From an uncultured Pleurocapsa sp. (GTDB lineage Bacteria; Cyanobacteriota; Cyanobacteriia; Cyanobacteriales; Xenococcaceae): a stretch of DNA of 5,279 nt. Below, one piece after another: positions 4,810 through 5,279 of this stretch. Where the stretch lies: the NCBI GenBank assembly GCA_937884735.1, contig CAKZYI010000044.1, positions 1 to 5,279 on the forward strand, read 5' to 3'. The translations under genes were made by a program, and so were the position numbers. How positions within the stretch are numbered: position 1 is the stretch's first letter; each line of letters starts with the position of its first letter. The notes under the pieces were generated by a model that saw only the letters and a list, made by a program, of their open reading frames with translations, was not told the origin of the DNA and ran no database searches.

Positions 4810-5279
4810 TTAGTTAGCAATCTTGATCTTCTTTTTCTTTGCTTCCCTACGTCTAGGAACTTCGTAGGTATAAACAGCGTCAGCTAGCTTGGTAGTGGGT
4901 ATTATTGCCCTGGCTTCGCTTTTACGATCGTCTAGTTGGATTGGATTGCCTATAGCGTAGCGAGGACTAAAATGGGTCATAATCAACTGCTTTACTCCTG
5001 CCATAAGAGCTACTTGAGCAGCCATTGTAGTAGTGGAGTGCATCTTTTCAAATGCCTTATCTGCGTCTTGATGAGCGAATGTAGCTTCGTGAATTAAAAC
5101 ATCGGCATCTTGAGATAATTCAACTGCTGCATCGCAAAATACAGTATCGGTACAGTAAACAACTTTTCTGCCTACTTCAGGTTCGCCACAAAGGTCTTTT
5201 CCGTTGATTTTGCGACCATCTTCTAGGGTGATAACTTTTCCCTGTTTCAGTTTGCCATAGATAGGGCCAGGAGGAATAC
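4810..5279 (-). CDS. rnz: Ribonuclease Z, C-terminal half (5' partial)
   Basis: The frame is open to the window edge, so the coding region continues beyond 5279; the 155 residues seen are about half of a normal RNase Z (roughly 310-320). The enzyme is a metallo-beta-lactamase-fold zinc endonuclease that trims the 3' trailer of tRNA precursors in the cytoplasm. Visible in order: IPPGPIYGKLKQGK; GKDLCGEPEVGRKVVYCTDT, whose final Asp should be the metal-bridging ligand; ADVLIHEATFAHQD with the catalytic-site His-Glu pair; the conserved His of the HSTTTMAA motif; and THFSPRY, whose His is a metal ligand. The HxHxDH motif lies in the missing N-terminal half. An internal Met at 5043 could be mistaken for a start, but conserved RNase Z sequence runs uninterrupted upstream of it. 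The C-terminus ends in a family-typical YEVPRRR followed by a lysine-rich tail. The gene converges with the 139-residue gene, 55 bases apart. Confidence 0.95.
   Translation of the reverse strand, partial: IPPGPIYGKLKQGKVITLEDGRKINGKDLCGEPEVGRKVVYCTDTVFCDAAVELSQDADVLIHEATFAHQDADKAFEKMHSTTTMAAQVALMAGVKQLIMTHFSPRYAIGNPIQLDDRKSEARAIIPTTKLADAVYTYEVPRRREAKKKKIKIAN

Noticed and set aside
4810..5043. A separate 77-residue gene starting at the Met at 5043
   Set aside because: The frame continues upstream with conserved RNase Z motifs (HEATFAHQD, YCTDT), so this Met is internal.

Overview
The window looks like a piece of cyanobacterial chromosome. A HIP1 octamer (GCGATCGC) overlaps the start of one gene. 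The PATAN-domain protein and the ArsA ATPase with a C-terminal HSP20-like domain are of types well known from cyanobacteria, and the intergenic DNA is very AT-rich. I cannot name a genus. No mobile element, CRISPR array, rRNA or tRNA was seen.

Layout. (1) Positions 1-1168, plus strand: the 3' part of an ArsA/GET3-family ATPase, lacking only a few N-terminal residues. It ends at a strong, probably bidirectional hairpin terminator (1198-1244) shared with the converging minus-strand cluster. (2) Positions 1278-3884, minus strand, in reading order: a PATAN (DUF4388) protein, a small Ras-like GTPase overlapping it by one base, a 255-bp AT-rich gap, a Roadblock/LC7 protein, and a small cysteine-containing protein that resembles a V4R ligand-binding domain. 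(3) Positions 3885-4334: a 450-bp AT-rich divergent intergenic region with several inverted repeats. (4) Positions 4335-4754, plus strand: a 139-residue protein I do not recognise, with a hairpin terminator overlapping its stop codon. (5) Positions 4810-5279, minus strand: the C-terminal half of ribonuclease Z (tRNA 3' processing), cut by the window edge.

The four minus-strand genes are the most interesting part. A GTPase with a non-canonical G3 motif beside a Roadblock protein recalls MglA/MglB polarity switches and the actinobacterial 'conservons' (CvnA-D). Here the partners are a PATAN protein and a putative V4R-like ligand-binding protein rather than a histidine kinase and DUF742. A reasonable but unproven model is a small signalling module. 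In it the V4R-like protein would sense a small molecule, the Roadblock protein would modulate the GTPase, and the PATAN protein would pass the output to a partner such as the type IV pilus or cell-patterning machinery. The ArsA ATPase, the unknown 139-residue protein and RNase Z are probably independent neighbours.
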